Source: Gordionus sp. m RMFG-2023
Lineage: Eukaryota > Nematomorpha > Gordioida > Chordodea > Parachordodidae
Length of the DNA stretch: 64,000 bases
Assembly (NCBI RefSeq): GCF_954871325.1
Contig: NC_088779.1
Location: 20,214,846 to 20,278,845 of the forward strand
Direction of reading: 5' to 3'
Below are positions 43,339 through 55,330 of the stretch, piece after piece. The notes beneath the pieces are model-generated. The model was not told where the DNA came from. It did not search any database and saw nothing but the letters and a program-made list of their open reading frames with translations. A program made the translations under genes and the position numbers. How positions within the stretch are numbered: position 1 is the stretch's first letter; the number at the start of each line of letters is the position of its first letter.

Positions 43339-44046
43339 TAGGGCTGTGCCGATCCATTTTCACCGATTCGATCTGATTCAATATTTTCCGATATTGCTTC
43401 AAAACCGATCCGATATTTATACTGATTTTAATCACCCCCGTTTGAACCAAGTGTAATTAAGAAATCAATATTTTTTATGCAAAAAATCGAATTATGAATT
43501 TAATTTTTTTATTTCTACAATTAAGACTTTAATAAAAAAATATATATTTAATAATATATCCATTTTATGTTGGTATGAATTATAAAAAAAATTGTAATAT
43601 TTAATATATAAAATTATAATATATTAGATTTTTTTAATAAATATGAGAGCCTCCAGATTTTTTGGGAATAAGCTTCTACGATATGGATTATCTATATCTC
43701 CTGCCGTACTGAAGATAGACTCAGATGATTCCGCAGATAACGCATTTTGCAAAATTATCTTTGTCTTTTTTAAGATATTTCCATAATTCAGATACCATAT
43801 TTAAAGTATAAATAAAAAAATTGGCGTTATTTAAAAAGATTTAAAATAAATAAAACTTTGGGTGTTCCTTTCTATTTTTATAAAAAAAAACTTTTTAAAT
43901 ACTATAAATCTTTTTTAAAAAAAAATTAAAAAAAAATATTTAGAAAATAAAATAAAATAACAAAAAAAAGAAAAGTAAAAAGATCATCGGATAGGGTTTT
44001 TTACAGGTATCGGTCCGATCCAATATTTAATATCGGCACAGCCCTA
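43339..44046 (-). mobile_element. hAT element, TAGGGCTGTGCCGAT family, copy 2
   Basis: 708 bp with the perfect 8-bp duplication TCAAATAC (43331-43338 and 44047-44054) and near-perfect ends TAGGGCTGTGCCGAT. It is in inverted orientation to the copy at 22478-23227. CCGATCCGAT words recur near the ends. The minus strand near 43640-43745 encodes the same hAT dimerisation scrap, ending LIFIKK. Confidence 0.93.
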
Positions 44047-44054
44047 TCAAATAC

Positions 44055-44351
44055 GATGAAAAACATTATAACCATTAAAAAAAAATTATTACGATATGCC
44101 AACCTGCCAGAAAATAATTAATCATCTTTTTATAGATTTTGATAATGAAATTTAATTGATCCTACGGCGATTTTATGAAATATATAGAGGATGCAGAAAA
44201 ATCGGTTAATGCTAGTATAGCATTTTCTAAATAACAATTTAATTTGCAAAAACCGACCAATTATTTTTTAAAATTCAATAAAATCCATTTTTTATACATT
44301 AAGATATGGAATCACGCGATCGTCTCCGATATTCTATATATTATCCCCCGT
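44055..44351. other. Spacer between hAT elements
   Basis: A+T-rich. Nothing recognised. Confidence 0.35.
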
Positions 44352-46258
44352 CAGGGCCGTATAGCCAGGAATTTTCAGCTAGGGGGCCAGCTGCTTACTT
44401 GAGCAGGCCACTATTTTTTAAAAATAAAACAAATATCAAGCATGCATATAAATTTTTTGCTATTTTTATTAAAAATATATTAATGTAATATGAATACAAA
44501 ATAATACTATAATATAATGCGATGATTTTTATTTTTAAATTTTAACATAAATGAATTAAAGTATATATTTTGTGTTATTTTTTTCCATAAGCTATCAATA
44601 CTAAATTTTGCTTACGTTGATCTTTCATTGACTCTCTAGTGCTCGATAGAACTCTCTTTATTGTAGAGAAAGAGGCCACACAAGAAGCTGTTGGTACCCT
44701 AATGATAATGGCTGCTGAGTAGCATTTATACAATTCTTAAATGCATGATGATATTATTTTTATGCATAATATTTAGGATATTTTTAAAATTATGTGTTTC
44801 TTTAGCTTCTGCAGCTAATAATCCTTTAACTATTTTCATTTCATGATGTAACGTTTCCATATTTAAGTTTAGTAATGATTCTTATCCAATATAAAAATTA
44901 GGGTCAAAGGGGGATAATGTATTAAAACATGATAGAAGATTATAGTAATCTTGTGTAAATCTATCTAAAAAACGATTAACACAATGTAATCAATTTCATA
45001 ATAATTCCTTTTTAAAGAACTCCATTTGGAGTCTTTTTCACAATCAAATTGTAATTTGATCTCGAAATCTTGAAGTTTTCCTTGATGATTTGTGGGGAGT
45101 GATATTAAATTTTGCTAAAGGTTTTTCAGCCTTAATTCTAATCATATCAAAAGAATTATCGCTTTTTTTATTTTTTAATATATTGATAGTGGAATCAATA
45201 CAATTTTTATTTTTAGCATCCACTAGATTAGTACCTTCTGACTGTAAGATTAGTACCTTCTGATTGTAGATACTTATTTAGTGGATCTATTGTTGTTATA
45301 TCTTATAAATTTAATGGCTAATTTAACGTAATTTATATTAAATCATTGAGATAAAAGACCAGAGACTTCGACTGAATCATGAGTGGAAACATCTGATAAG
45401 AGTTCTATTAGAAAAGTAAAATAATACTTCACTAATAGCCTCAATTCTCATAATTGATGAGAGATGCTTATAAATGACCAGTCCACCTCTGGTCTAAAAG
45501 TCTCTTAGAGTATGGCCTGCATATTTACAGGATATATTAAAGCGCCTAAAAAAATACAACGCATTGGATAAATTAAAAAAATTAGAAATGATAACAATAT
45601 TATCATACCAATTTTGAACCACAAAATGTAATTTGTGATTATAGCAATAAGAGGAACTTTTTTATTAATTTTTTTTTTGAAGTAGGGTTTGTACTCCTTC
45701 ATTTCGGCCTCACATAACGTTTGCCCCATATATGCCTGGCTTATTATATTTGTTGAATTAATATTTAACTCATTCAGTTGCTTTAAAATGCAATAAGTAA
45801 TGCTTTCAACAGAAAGACATTGTCCTATTAAATTTTCTTGGACTTCTAGAGAAAAAATATAGCGAATAATTATGCTAAGGTTTTCACAACCTTATGCATC
45901 ATTTATCACATCAGTCTTAAGACAAATAAAAGACATCTTATTTTGTTATATTTATCTGAAATATATTCAAGCACCATATCTGCCATAATAGATATTACTT
46001 CATTTTGAATCTGGGGTGATGTATATTGGGCATTTTGTGGTATAAATTTCATAATTTTATTTAATTCAGGATCTTTTTGGATGGTGTAAAAACATTGCTA
46101 TAAACAGTCCTAAAGAATAAATTATGTTTTCATCAGTTGCAGCATGCGTAATTTTTGTTTCATGGATGAAAAGATAGCTATTGTATTTACTTACCAAAAT
46201 TTTTGTTATCTCAGTATTTTCTTCATAATTCTAAAATATTCACTGCTGTTTTAAATAA
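44352..46258 (-). mobile_element. hAT element of DUF4371/ZMYM1 type, decayed
   Basis: The left end CAGGGCCGTATAGCCAGGAA with GGGGGCC is a terminus typical of this hAT group. The minus strand at about 45640-46090 reads, across frames, a decayed transposase. It includes IPQNAQYTSPQIQNEVISIM, then LSIIIRYIF...SVESITYCILKQLNEL and ISQAYMG. These resemble the DUF4371 region (FSLMAD...QYDGA) of these proteins. Several frame changes and stops make it a pseudogene. A partial copy is at 7901-8278. The right end is not secure; a G+C-rich GGCTCCCCCGGGCTATATATA near 46838-46860 is a candidate. Confidence 0.68.
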
Positions 46259-46268
46259 CTGATTATAT

Positions 46269-46352
46269 CGGGCTTAGATAATATTATTTTGTCTAAGATC
46301 TTAATCGGACTATTTTTAGAAATCGGCCAAAATCAAGCTGTTTAGCAACACT
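46269..46352. mobile_element. Half copy of the 16491-type MITE
   Basis: Words ATCGGGCTTAGATAATATTA, CTTAATCGGAC, AATCGGCCAAAATCAAGC and a terminal TTTAGCAACACT match one half of the MITE family. Confidence 0.5.
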
Positions 46353-48220
46353 GCACAATAATTACCAAATTTTATAAAAATTTAATAAGAACCTTTTTTA
46401 TTTTAATAAATATTTACGGAACAGTCTCAATCTGTTTCCTTAGATTTGATATATATATCAAGCCTTGAGTAATCACTTGATTAGCTTCAGAAAATCCCGG
46501 ATTTTATGATCAGATCTATATCAGAGACCTTCAAAAGATAATGATATTGTGATTGAACCATAATAAATAAAATAATTATCATTGAAATGAGTACATTTAA
46601 AACAAGGTTAAGCACCTATATAATGTTAAACACAAACACACATGAAAGTGATAAAATATGGATGAATGATGATTTAATATTGGATAAAAATAAAACAGGA
46701 GAGAAAGAAATTTACAAACTAGACATGTTTTTTGAATAAATATTTAAAATTTTTTAAAAATAATATATTACAAAAATTTTTTAAAATTTGGAGGACCGGA
46801 AAAGTTTATGGGGGCTAAAATTTTTTTTTGGAGAGTGGGTCTGGCTCCCCCGGGCTATATATAGAATTAGTGATCTCCACACATTTACCAACTAGGCTAC
46901 ATATGCTTATAGAGTAGACCACAGATGATTTCCAAAAACGATGATTTATAAATATACATTATAACATGTGGCAGTGTTGATCCTAACAAAAAATAGCGAA
47001 AATATCGATTCGTTCAACGCTGCCTTTGGTGATAACTAACAATAACATGAAAAATCCTGGTTACATCCAGGAATCAACTTGATTTTTGTATTCATTTTTA
47101 ATATTTGTTTTGAATATTTTTTATTTTGATATGGTATCTAATTGTGATCCAGACTACTATGTTATGCAAAAATTAAAAGCAATCATTGACAAAAATGTCT
47201 AAAACCAAAAGACCTGGATAAATATATCCTCAAAAAAATACCTATAGACAAAAATTGAGAATAAAATTTTATTCCAGTCCATTTTTTTAGGTAATTTGAA
47301 AAAAAGTTAATTTTTGACCATTTATATTGCTCCTCCACCTAAATTTTTTGGCCTGATTACACCACTGATCACATAGATTTTATTGGTTAAATTGCTTATA
47401 TAATAAATTGATCACTGGAAAAATGTGTGGAATACCCCATTAACATCAAAAGGGGGTGGAGGTAAAATGTTCTGCAGCAGCCATATAATGGACCTGCCCA
47501 AAAAAACTTTTTAAAATATGTTGCTTAACATTTTAATTGAGCTACTTGATTTATTTAAAATCTATATCATTATTTTTTTGGCCCTTAATTAAAATTTGCA
47601 ACTCAAAATGATCAGAAATAATAAGTTTATCAATAAATAACAGTTTAGTAACTCTTCTATTGATTTTTAATTTATTTTAAATTATAATTTTTAAGATATA
47701 ACTGACGAATAGATACACAAAATATCCTATGAATATGATATATAAATGAAGAGACTTGAAATGGAAAGATTTTGATAGAACACATGAGATCATTAGTTAA
47801 TGCATGCAATTTAACCAAAGTGATTGACATAATATTACATTTTACACGAATTATGATTACAAAGAATGTTTTATAGAGATAATACATGACATTCATTATT
47901 AGTTATAATACTTTTTTATTCCATTTATATAATTGGGGAAATGATATAGCTATGAATTAATTTTAATGTAAATTCAAGATTATCGTCATTATCAATGGGT
48001 ATATATATTTTTTTAAAGAATATATATATTATTTTTTTAATCCATTACTGATCAAGGAATTACCATTGGGGATTACCAGATCAAAACTTATTTTTTATGA
48101 ATATTGATTATTTTAATTTGTTTGAGATATCTTATTAAAGTGATTTATTAAAATAAAATTTTTGATATTTAAAAATGTAGCAAAACGAAAACACAAAAAT
48201 AAGATATGAATAAACGTCAC
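46353..48220. other. Stretch with hAT end scraps, no recognised gene
   Basis: 46785-46860 (GGAGGACCGGAAAAG, GGGTCTGGCTCCCCCGGG) and 47330-47376 (TGCTCCTCCACCT, then CCTGATTACACCACTG) look like decayed hAT termini. No open frame is recognisable elsewhere in this A+T-rich stretch. Confidence 0.4.
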
Positions 48221-48224
48221 TAAG

Positions 48225-49254
48225 ATGAGGGGGTGCAAGCAGGGGTTGAGGCTCCCCAAAAATTTAAATAGCCCCCCTAAACAGAATTTTTTTAACTGCT
48301 CCCTAGTAGCCCCTTGAACTAAATAAAATATTTGAATAGCCACCTAAACGATTTTTTTTTGAATTCTATTATATATTAAATATAGATTTGCTATTATTTT
48401 TAAAACAATTAATATGAATATATAGATTTTTATTAAATTTGTGCGATTTTAATTATTAGATTACTATAAATTTTATTTTCACTATGTTAACAATTGCAAT
48501 CGAATTCTGTGGTAAAAATCTAGTTATAATAATTTTTTATTATTTATATGTAATTTATTATTTTAGAAGTATACATTCTATTTTTATATTATAGAATTGT
48601 TAGTTTTTGAAATTCGATATTAAATAGATATTAAATATGTCATTTTATATGACAAATATCTGTATATGTAATAATAAAGTAAAAATAACAATAGCATTAA
48701 CCGTTTAAGTTTAATTTATTACTATTTTTTAAATTACTTCATAGCCCTAATTAAATAAATATAATCATTTATTAATTGAAAATAAAGTATTCATATATTT
48801 GAATTATAGAAAATGGTTAATAATATAAAAAAATATTTAAATTCAAAAAAAAATTGATAAAAATCGACCTCCATATTCATAGTTTTTCTTTGTAAAAAAT
48901 GTTTTTTTCAAAGTATTTGTATTTATATACTTTTTTTGAAATTTTTTATAGGCATTTAATTTAGTATTTATATTTAAAAATTGAGGTGTATTTGCATTTG
49001 GTTACATTTTTTTGAAAATTTCTATCCTCAAGCACTTGAGATGTTTGTTTTTGATATTTATTTTATGTAAAGTCACATCCCTTATTTTTGAGGATATCGG
49101 AATAAATAATGTTTTCAACAAGATTTATTGCATTTTTTCAAAAAGGGGCTCAAAAATTTTTTAATAGCTAAATTTCTATCCATTCGAAGTTCTTCATTTT
49201 TTTAAAAAAAATTAAAGTTATAAATAAAATCTTGATGTGGTTTTTACCAACATA
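48225..49254. mobile_element. Truncated copy of the element at 49263
   Basis: 48225-48560 (GGGGTGCAAGCAGGGG, TTGAACTAAATAAAATATTT, TTTCACTATGTTAACAAT) parallels 49283-49560 phrase by phrase at lower identity. It lies in the same orientation, immediately before the complete element. No terminus or duplication is seen. Confidence 0.5.
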
Positions 49255-49262
49255 TCATAAGA

Positions 49263-51714
49263 CAGTGGCTTCACTAGGGAAAGGCGTGCAGGGGCTCGAG
49301 TCCTGTGAAAAATTAAAAAATTATTTTTTAATGGCTCCTTAATATCCTGAACTAAAAATAATTTTTTTTGATCGCCCCCTGATCGATTTCTTTTATAATT
49401 CTAATATGTAATATATATATTTAATTTTACTATTTAAAAATTAATAAGATTATCTAAATATTAAATGAATACTATTTTAATTATTAGATTAGATTAAAAC
49501 ATACAAATTATAATTTCACTATGCTAGCTTATAATCAAATTCTGTGCTAAAAATAGAATATCAATATCACTCACTACATATTAATTTAACATTAACAGTT
49601 GAACATAATTGACTTTTATTATTCAAATTAATATATAACCCTAATTAAATAAATATAATCATTTATTTGTAAATTAACAAATTTAATATTGTAAAATAAG
49701 TCGAGTTCAAATTTTCAAAATCACTTATCAACTATATTATTCATTTTTAGATTTAATTAGCATGCCTCTTCCTAAAAATATTTACAAGGTCCAAATAAGT
49801 ATAAGAGATTTCATTATAAAAAATATGTAGTATAGTTTATAATCCTTTATTATATATAATTGGTTATAAAATATTAGGTAAAATGCCACTTTTACAGACG
49901 TATTTGGCAGTTATATAATATATTACAGTTAATATTTTAATAAAATTTACTAATAAATGCTTTTGATAATAAATATAAGTAACAATTTGTATTCAATTCA
50001 AATATTATTAAAAATTAAACATCTTATTATTCATTCCACAATGGATGTGATAAATTAGATATCTTTTCTTCACTTTTTTTACGTGTTTTTAGGAAAGCTA
50101 TTTTTTTTGTTTGAAAAACAGTTTTGAGTTAAATTTTTAATGCGAGTATATTTTTAATGCGAGTATATTTTTGATATTATTACAAACTACTATTATTTTA
50201 AGATATAATATACCAACTAGAGGTGATGCGACTATAATATATAAAATCTTAATTGCTTTCATCATACCACTCTGATTCTTATTTTATAGTTACAAAATGT
50301 TTCATTTCTAATATGGCATCCTTGCCATGTAAATAATTTAAGGCAATATATTTGCATAATTTCTTTTAAAGATTTTTAGTGTTTTTGTTTTATCAATTTA
50401 TCTAACATAATAAATTCAGATATGAGTTAACATCGTGAGTGACATGGCTATGACTGCAAATTTACCTGCATCTATTATTCTATGGCCATGTAAGTTAAGA
50501 ATATTGCTACAGCTCCTGAGAGAATATGATTGCATATTTTAGATTAGCAATGATGGTCAACTGTGTACTCGTTTATATACCATTAAAAATGGAAGATAAT
50601 CTTTTAGAAATTTAATATCTCAAAATAATTTTCTCGATTACTTCTAAGAGGAAGCCCTAACCACTATATAGTTTTATGATTTGGATTGTTCGTTTACGAA
50701 GAAGAGTGCTTGGAACACTTGATTCTAAAATAAAAAATGTTCACTTTATTACTTTTTTAATCTTGTATTTATATATTTTTTACAAACTAAAATTAGAATA
50801 TAAAATTAAAAGGTTAAGTTATAAAACGAAAAGCACAATTTAAAATTTGTTACATAAAATTTAAACATATTACTAATTAATAACCAAAATATATAATATT
50901 TTAATTTATTAATTCGTATTATATAACAGTTTATATTCTCTTCTTCAAGAATGGTTGTTTGGTTAGACTTATAAATTTTTCCATATTTGTCCATTCTATA
51001 AAACATTGTCTAAAATGGTAACAGAGAGTTATATTAGTTTCATGACTTTTTGTCATTGTAAGTTGTTAAGAATTGTAATATATTATGTAGTTTTTAAAAA
51101 CTGCTAAAAATTATGTGGTAAGCATAAAGATATCGAAACAAAATTTTTAAATTTATTTATTGTAAAATATAACTAACTGATTATTAACCTAATAAATTCT
51201 ATATATATACTTTTCAAAAGTAAATAACAATCAATGTAACTATTTGATTAACATTAAGTTAAGTGAAAGAAATAATATAATAAGTCCGTAAGGTAAAATT
51301 TAAGTTAATATAATTCAAATATATCAACAAAAACCATTATCAATTAAGGCACATATATGAATTAATTAACATTTTTTAACACTTGAAATTCTTTAGATGC
51401 AAAATTTTTTATATTAGCAATCGAAAATATTCTATACTGTAATAAATAGACTTTGTATTAAAAAATATTATTTTTAGAAATGTCTTGCAATATTTTAATT
51501 ATTTATACGCTATTTTATTTTGTATACATAATATAATAAATGACAAAATATGAAATTCAGAATAATTGTTCACAGTTAGCAAATTTTAAAAAAGTATAAT
51601 ATATTAATATAAAACCCGGCCTCAAATTAGGGGGTATGGGGGATTCGCCCCCCCCCCCTCATAAAATATTTCCTAGTTGAGCCCCCGAGATTGTAAAGGC
51701 TAGCGACGCCCCTG
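49263..51714. mobile_element. 2.45-kb hAT element, DUF4371-type ends, no transposase recognised
   Basis: Perfect 8-bp duplication TCATAAGA (49255-49262 and 51715-51722). The ends are CAGTGGCTTCACTAGGG and, complemented, CAGGGGCGTCGCTAGCC, as in hAT elements with ZMYM1-like transposases. The right end has a C-rich run (51647-51659). The interior is A+T-rich and has no recognisable transposase. Confidence 0.88.
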
Positions 51715-51743
51715 TCATAAGATAGCATATAAATTATGAATTT

Positions 51744-53120
51744 GAGGCATATAGCCAGGAATTTTCTATGGGGGGAGGGGATATCTTTTTATATTAAATA
51801 AGTTTTCTTAAAACATTAAAAATTTTAGAACTTCATTATATATAATTGATTAAAGCCAATCATATTTTTAATGACATTTTGAGCCCAAATAATAAATATT
51901 GGAAAATAAAAAATATTTAAGAGCGAATATAGTATTGTTAAAAAATATTATAACTATATAAACCTATAATTAATTAAAAGATAGGGATGATTTAAAAATA
52001 AATCAAAATATCGTTCAAAATGATTATTTAATTTTCTATTCGATTGGGCAAATTTTTCAATAGGTAGTGTATTTGGGATTAAATTTCTATGTATATTAAG
52101 CAGAGCTAGTTCACTCAATCGATTTCCTGATGTAGTATTTCTGAGATAAGTTTTTATTCTTCGCAATAAAGAAAAGGTCCTCTCATTTATGTTTGTAATA
52201 ATTAGTATTTTACAAATTATTTAGTAATCTTAATATATTTGGGAAAAGCTCCAAAATTTTAAAGTATGCAATAATTCCAGGTGTTTCTTGGAGGATATTA
52301 ATCTTTCAAACCAAGAATTAAGTTATGAAATTAAGTGGCTAGATAAATTTATATCCTCTGAATAAAAATGTGCTAAATATTTAATTTTCAATATCAAGAT
52401 TTAATTCTTAGACGGATTTCTTGTTAAAATAGTATTTGTAAATTGGATGGAGCCATTGAATCACAAATCGTTGATTGATTTAAAAATTATATTCAAAAGT
52501 GGAATAATAACGATTATATATATAGTAATTCAATTGAGTCCACGTTAATACTAGAAGTATTTGTTGTTCTAGGTATCTCAAAATCATATAATTTTGCTTC
52601 CACCTCCACCATCACACAAATCTGGTAAAATTCTTGATCGATATTATCTCTTGATTTCTATATCTTAATATCATAATATTTGTGATTCTCATAACCTCAA
52701 TCAAATCCATATCATTTTTTTTTAGAAATATTGCATAAAATTGTTGTGTAAATAAACAATTTATTAATATACTCCAATGCAGAAAAAAATGGGCTGTCGT
52801 ATTGAATCTCAGTCAGATGGAATATCTGATTCAGGTCATTCTGATATTCTTAAAGGGCAATCAAGATAGGTTCTTCTGGATCCAAAAATGATGTATTGCT
52901 TGATGTCTAAGGCTACATCTTGTCGGGCTTATATTTTGCAATATCTTTCTTCATGTAGCATGAAGAAATAATTATTCATCAAATTCAGTTTTTTGAATAA
53001 CTGAACATTTCATAACACTCTAGAAATTTTGAAATCATAGTTATTAGTAGAGACAAATTAAATTTTATTTGGTTGATAAAATTTTATCCATTAAGATAAA
53101 AAAAAATTAAAGAAAATTTA
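51744..53120 (-). mobile_element. Decayed hAT (DUF4371-type) with C-terminal transposase piece
   Basis: The left end TATAGCCAGGAATTTTC with GGGGGGAGGGG matches the terminus at 44352. The minus strand at 51954-52180 encodes RTFSLLRRIKTYLRNTTS followed by GNRLSELALLNIHR, the conserved C-terminal block of this transposase group. Upstream coding sequence (minus strand, 52200-53000) is broken into short frames. The right end was not found. Confidence 0.75.
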
Positions 53121-53134
53121 AGAGTTGTTAACGC

Positions 53135-53640
53135 TCCATTTTAAAAGTAGCTAGCTCCCACTCCAAGTAATGGAATGCCACTCCATAGCCGCTCCTTTGA
53201 TTTTCAGTTTTTTAGAAAGTACACAAAATAAAATCATATATTTTTATCAATAAAGTTTTGTTTATATTAAATAATATATCAAAATATTTATAATCTTTTA
53301 TTAGCTTTTAAAAGTAATAAATTTTCTCCACCCTTCTCACCATAAAACCTGTTTAGCAATACTAAAAAAACGCTCATCAGAAGCACTAGGGGAAGCGGGG
53401 TATAGTATTTTATAAAAATAATTTTTAATTCAGGAAATTTATCAAAAATAGTAATTTTGTTATCATTATTTAAAAATATTTGTCTAATATACCATCTTCC
53501 TATGATCAATTTCATGTAATCCAAAAAATCTTCCAAATCATTGCAGGGTTCCCATGAACTAGTAGCTATTTTTGCATCAGCAATTTGATTTCTTAAAAAA
53601 TTAATTAATTTGTAATTTAGTTCCATATTTTGTCCATTTT
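53135..53640 (-). mobile_element. hAT remnant with dimerisation region
   Basis: Near 53135-53205 the words AGCTCCCACTCCAAGTAATG and CCACTCCATAGCCGCTCC resemble subterminal repeats. The minus strand 53288-53626 encodes the end of a hAT transposase (FPELKIIFIKYYTPLPL, then a shifted ASDERFFSIAKQV). One frameshift lies between those two pieces. The limits are uncertain. Confidence 0.6.
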
Positions 53641-54008
53641 TTATCCATTCCCAATATTTGAATGCAGGAGTTTATGTTTTGATAGATTTGGAAGGTAAAA
53701 TTTAGGGTTAGAATAAATTTTTTAAAATATTTTTTTATATAATTTATTAAAAATAGATATATTTATGAATATAATTCAAGTTTTTACATAAATATAGCAA
53801 AAAATCTTAAAATTAAATAATGTTTCGTTTAAAAGTAACAAATTAATATCGATAATTAATTTATAATTCTTCTGACGCAAAATTTTTTTATATCAACAAT
53901 CGAAAATATTTTATACTGTAATAAATCATAATTTATAGATTTTTGGGAAAATAAATTTATAAATATATAAAATGAACCAAAAATGTTTTTTAATAAATGG
54001 AATACTTG

Positions 54009-55330
54009 TAGTGCTGTAAACATTTCTAAAAAAATCGAACGCGTTCATGTTCAAAAAAAAGGAACGAGTTCACGTTTGTTCAAAATTTCATAACAAATTT
54101 TTTTTAAAAATTATATTTAATATAAATAAATGTCTTATATTTTTTAACACAGTATATTAGCCATGTTAAAAAATAATATAGTTTTATTTTGATAATATTA
54201 TAAATAAAATATAATATAGTGAATAAAAAGATATTTATATTTACAAAAATTTTTCGTATTAATTTTTAATAACAATTATTTTTCAAAATTTTTATCTGAT
54301 AGACAGGAACGCTTGGCAGTTAATACGGCATTAGCTAAGCTAAAAACGCGCTCTGCAGGGGTAGATGAGGGGATTGTGGTATTATGCTAAACAACTCTTT
54401 TAACGTGGGGAATTCATTAAAAACCTTTATTGTTCAGTCCTCTGCTTCAAAAAATTGAGATAAGTTATCTCCTCCAATCCATCCTCTACTTCCTCATCAA
54501 AAAAAAAGGATATCTCAAAAATAATAGTTCTTGCATTATCATTTCTAGGGTTTTCAATGCATTTTTTCAATAACTCTATAAGTTTATTTTTTATAGGTTC
54601 ATTTTGTGAAGTTTCATCCATGGCCATTGAAACTTGAATACTGGATGTATAATTGCAGAAAGAACATATAGATCTTCATATATATGTTAAAATCTTTAAA
54701 AAGATAAAATATATGTAATTAATTTGATAGTGTAGGTTTAATACATTTTATTAATCCCATTTAATACTGAGTCTATCAATAATTGACAATATTTTAGGCT
54801 ACTAATTTTTTTTAATTTTAAAATATCTATCGTATGGTTGGGGTCAAATTTCCAAATGTATTTTTTCTTCAAAATTTTACATAGTTATATTATATAAAAT
54901 GCAATATAGGATGTTACTGTAAAATATTTATCATATTTAGGCCATGATAATGTTAATTCATCTGATTTTGAATTTTCAGAATCAGATGATGATGATGGAA
55001 TAATAATTTCCATGCTTATGCTAATCCTAAAATATAAGCAATAATATTCAAATTATTAAACTATAATGGCTTGTTAAAAAATTGCAATGTGAAAAAGGAA
55101 AAACAGATTAAAAAATATACGACTTTTTCCTTAAAAAAATTAGTATTAATATTAAATTTTTCAAATAAATAAAAATAAAAAGTGTTTTTAAAATTGAACG
55201 AACGTTAAATTCGAACGCGTTTGTCATAAAAAAGGAACGCGTTCACGTTCAAAGTTCGTCAAAAAATAAAAGGAACACCGTTCATCATTTTTTTCAAAGA
55301 AACCAACTTCGTTCACGCACGCGTTCATTT
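54009..55330 (-). mobile_element. hAT element with GAACGCGTTC repeats, copy B (truncated)
   Basis: Starts TAGTGCTGTAAACATTT, as copy A does when read in reverse. It has GAACGCGTTC words near 54040 and 55205-55330. The last ~20 bases of the far end are missing, so there is no target duplication. The minus strand encodes transposase pieces (EISFFFDEEVEDGLEE within 54427-54627) matching 25105-25180, and a dimerisation scrap near 54310-54400. Confidence 0.82.
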
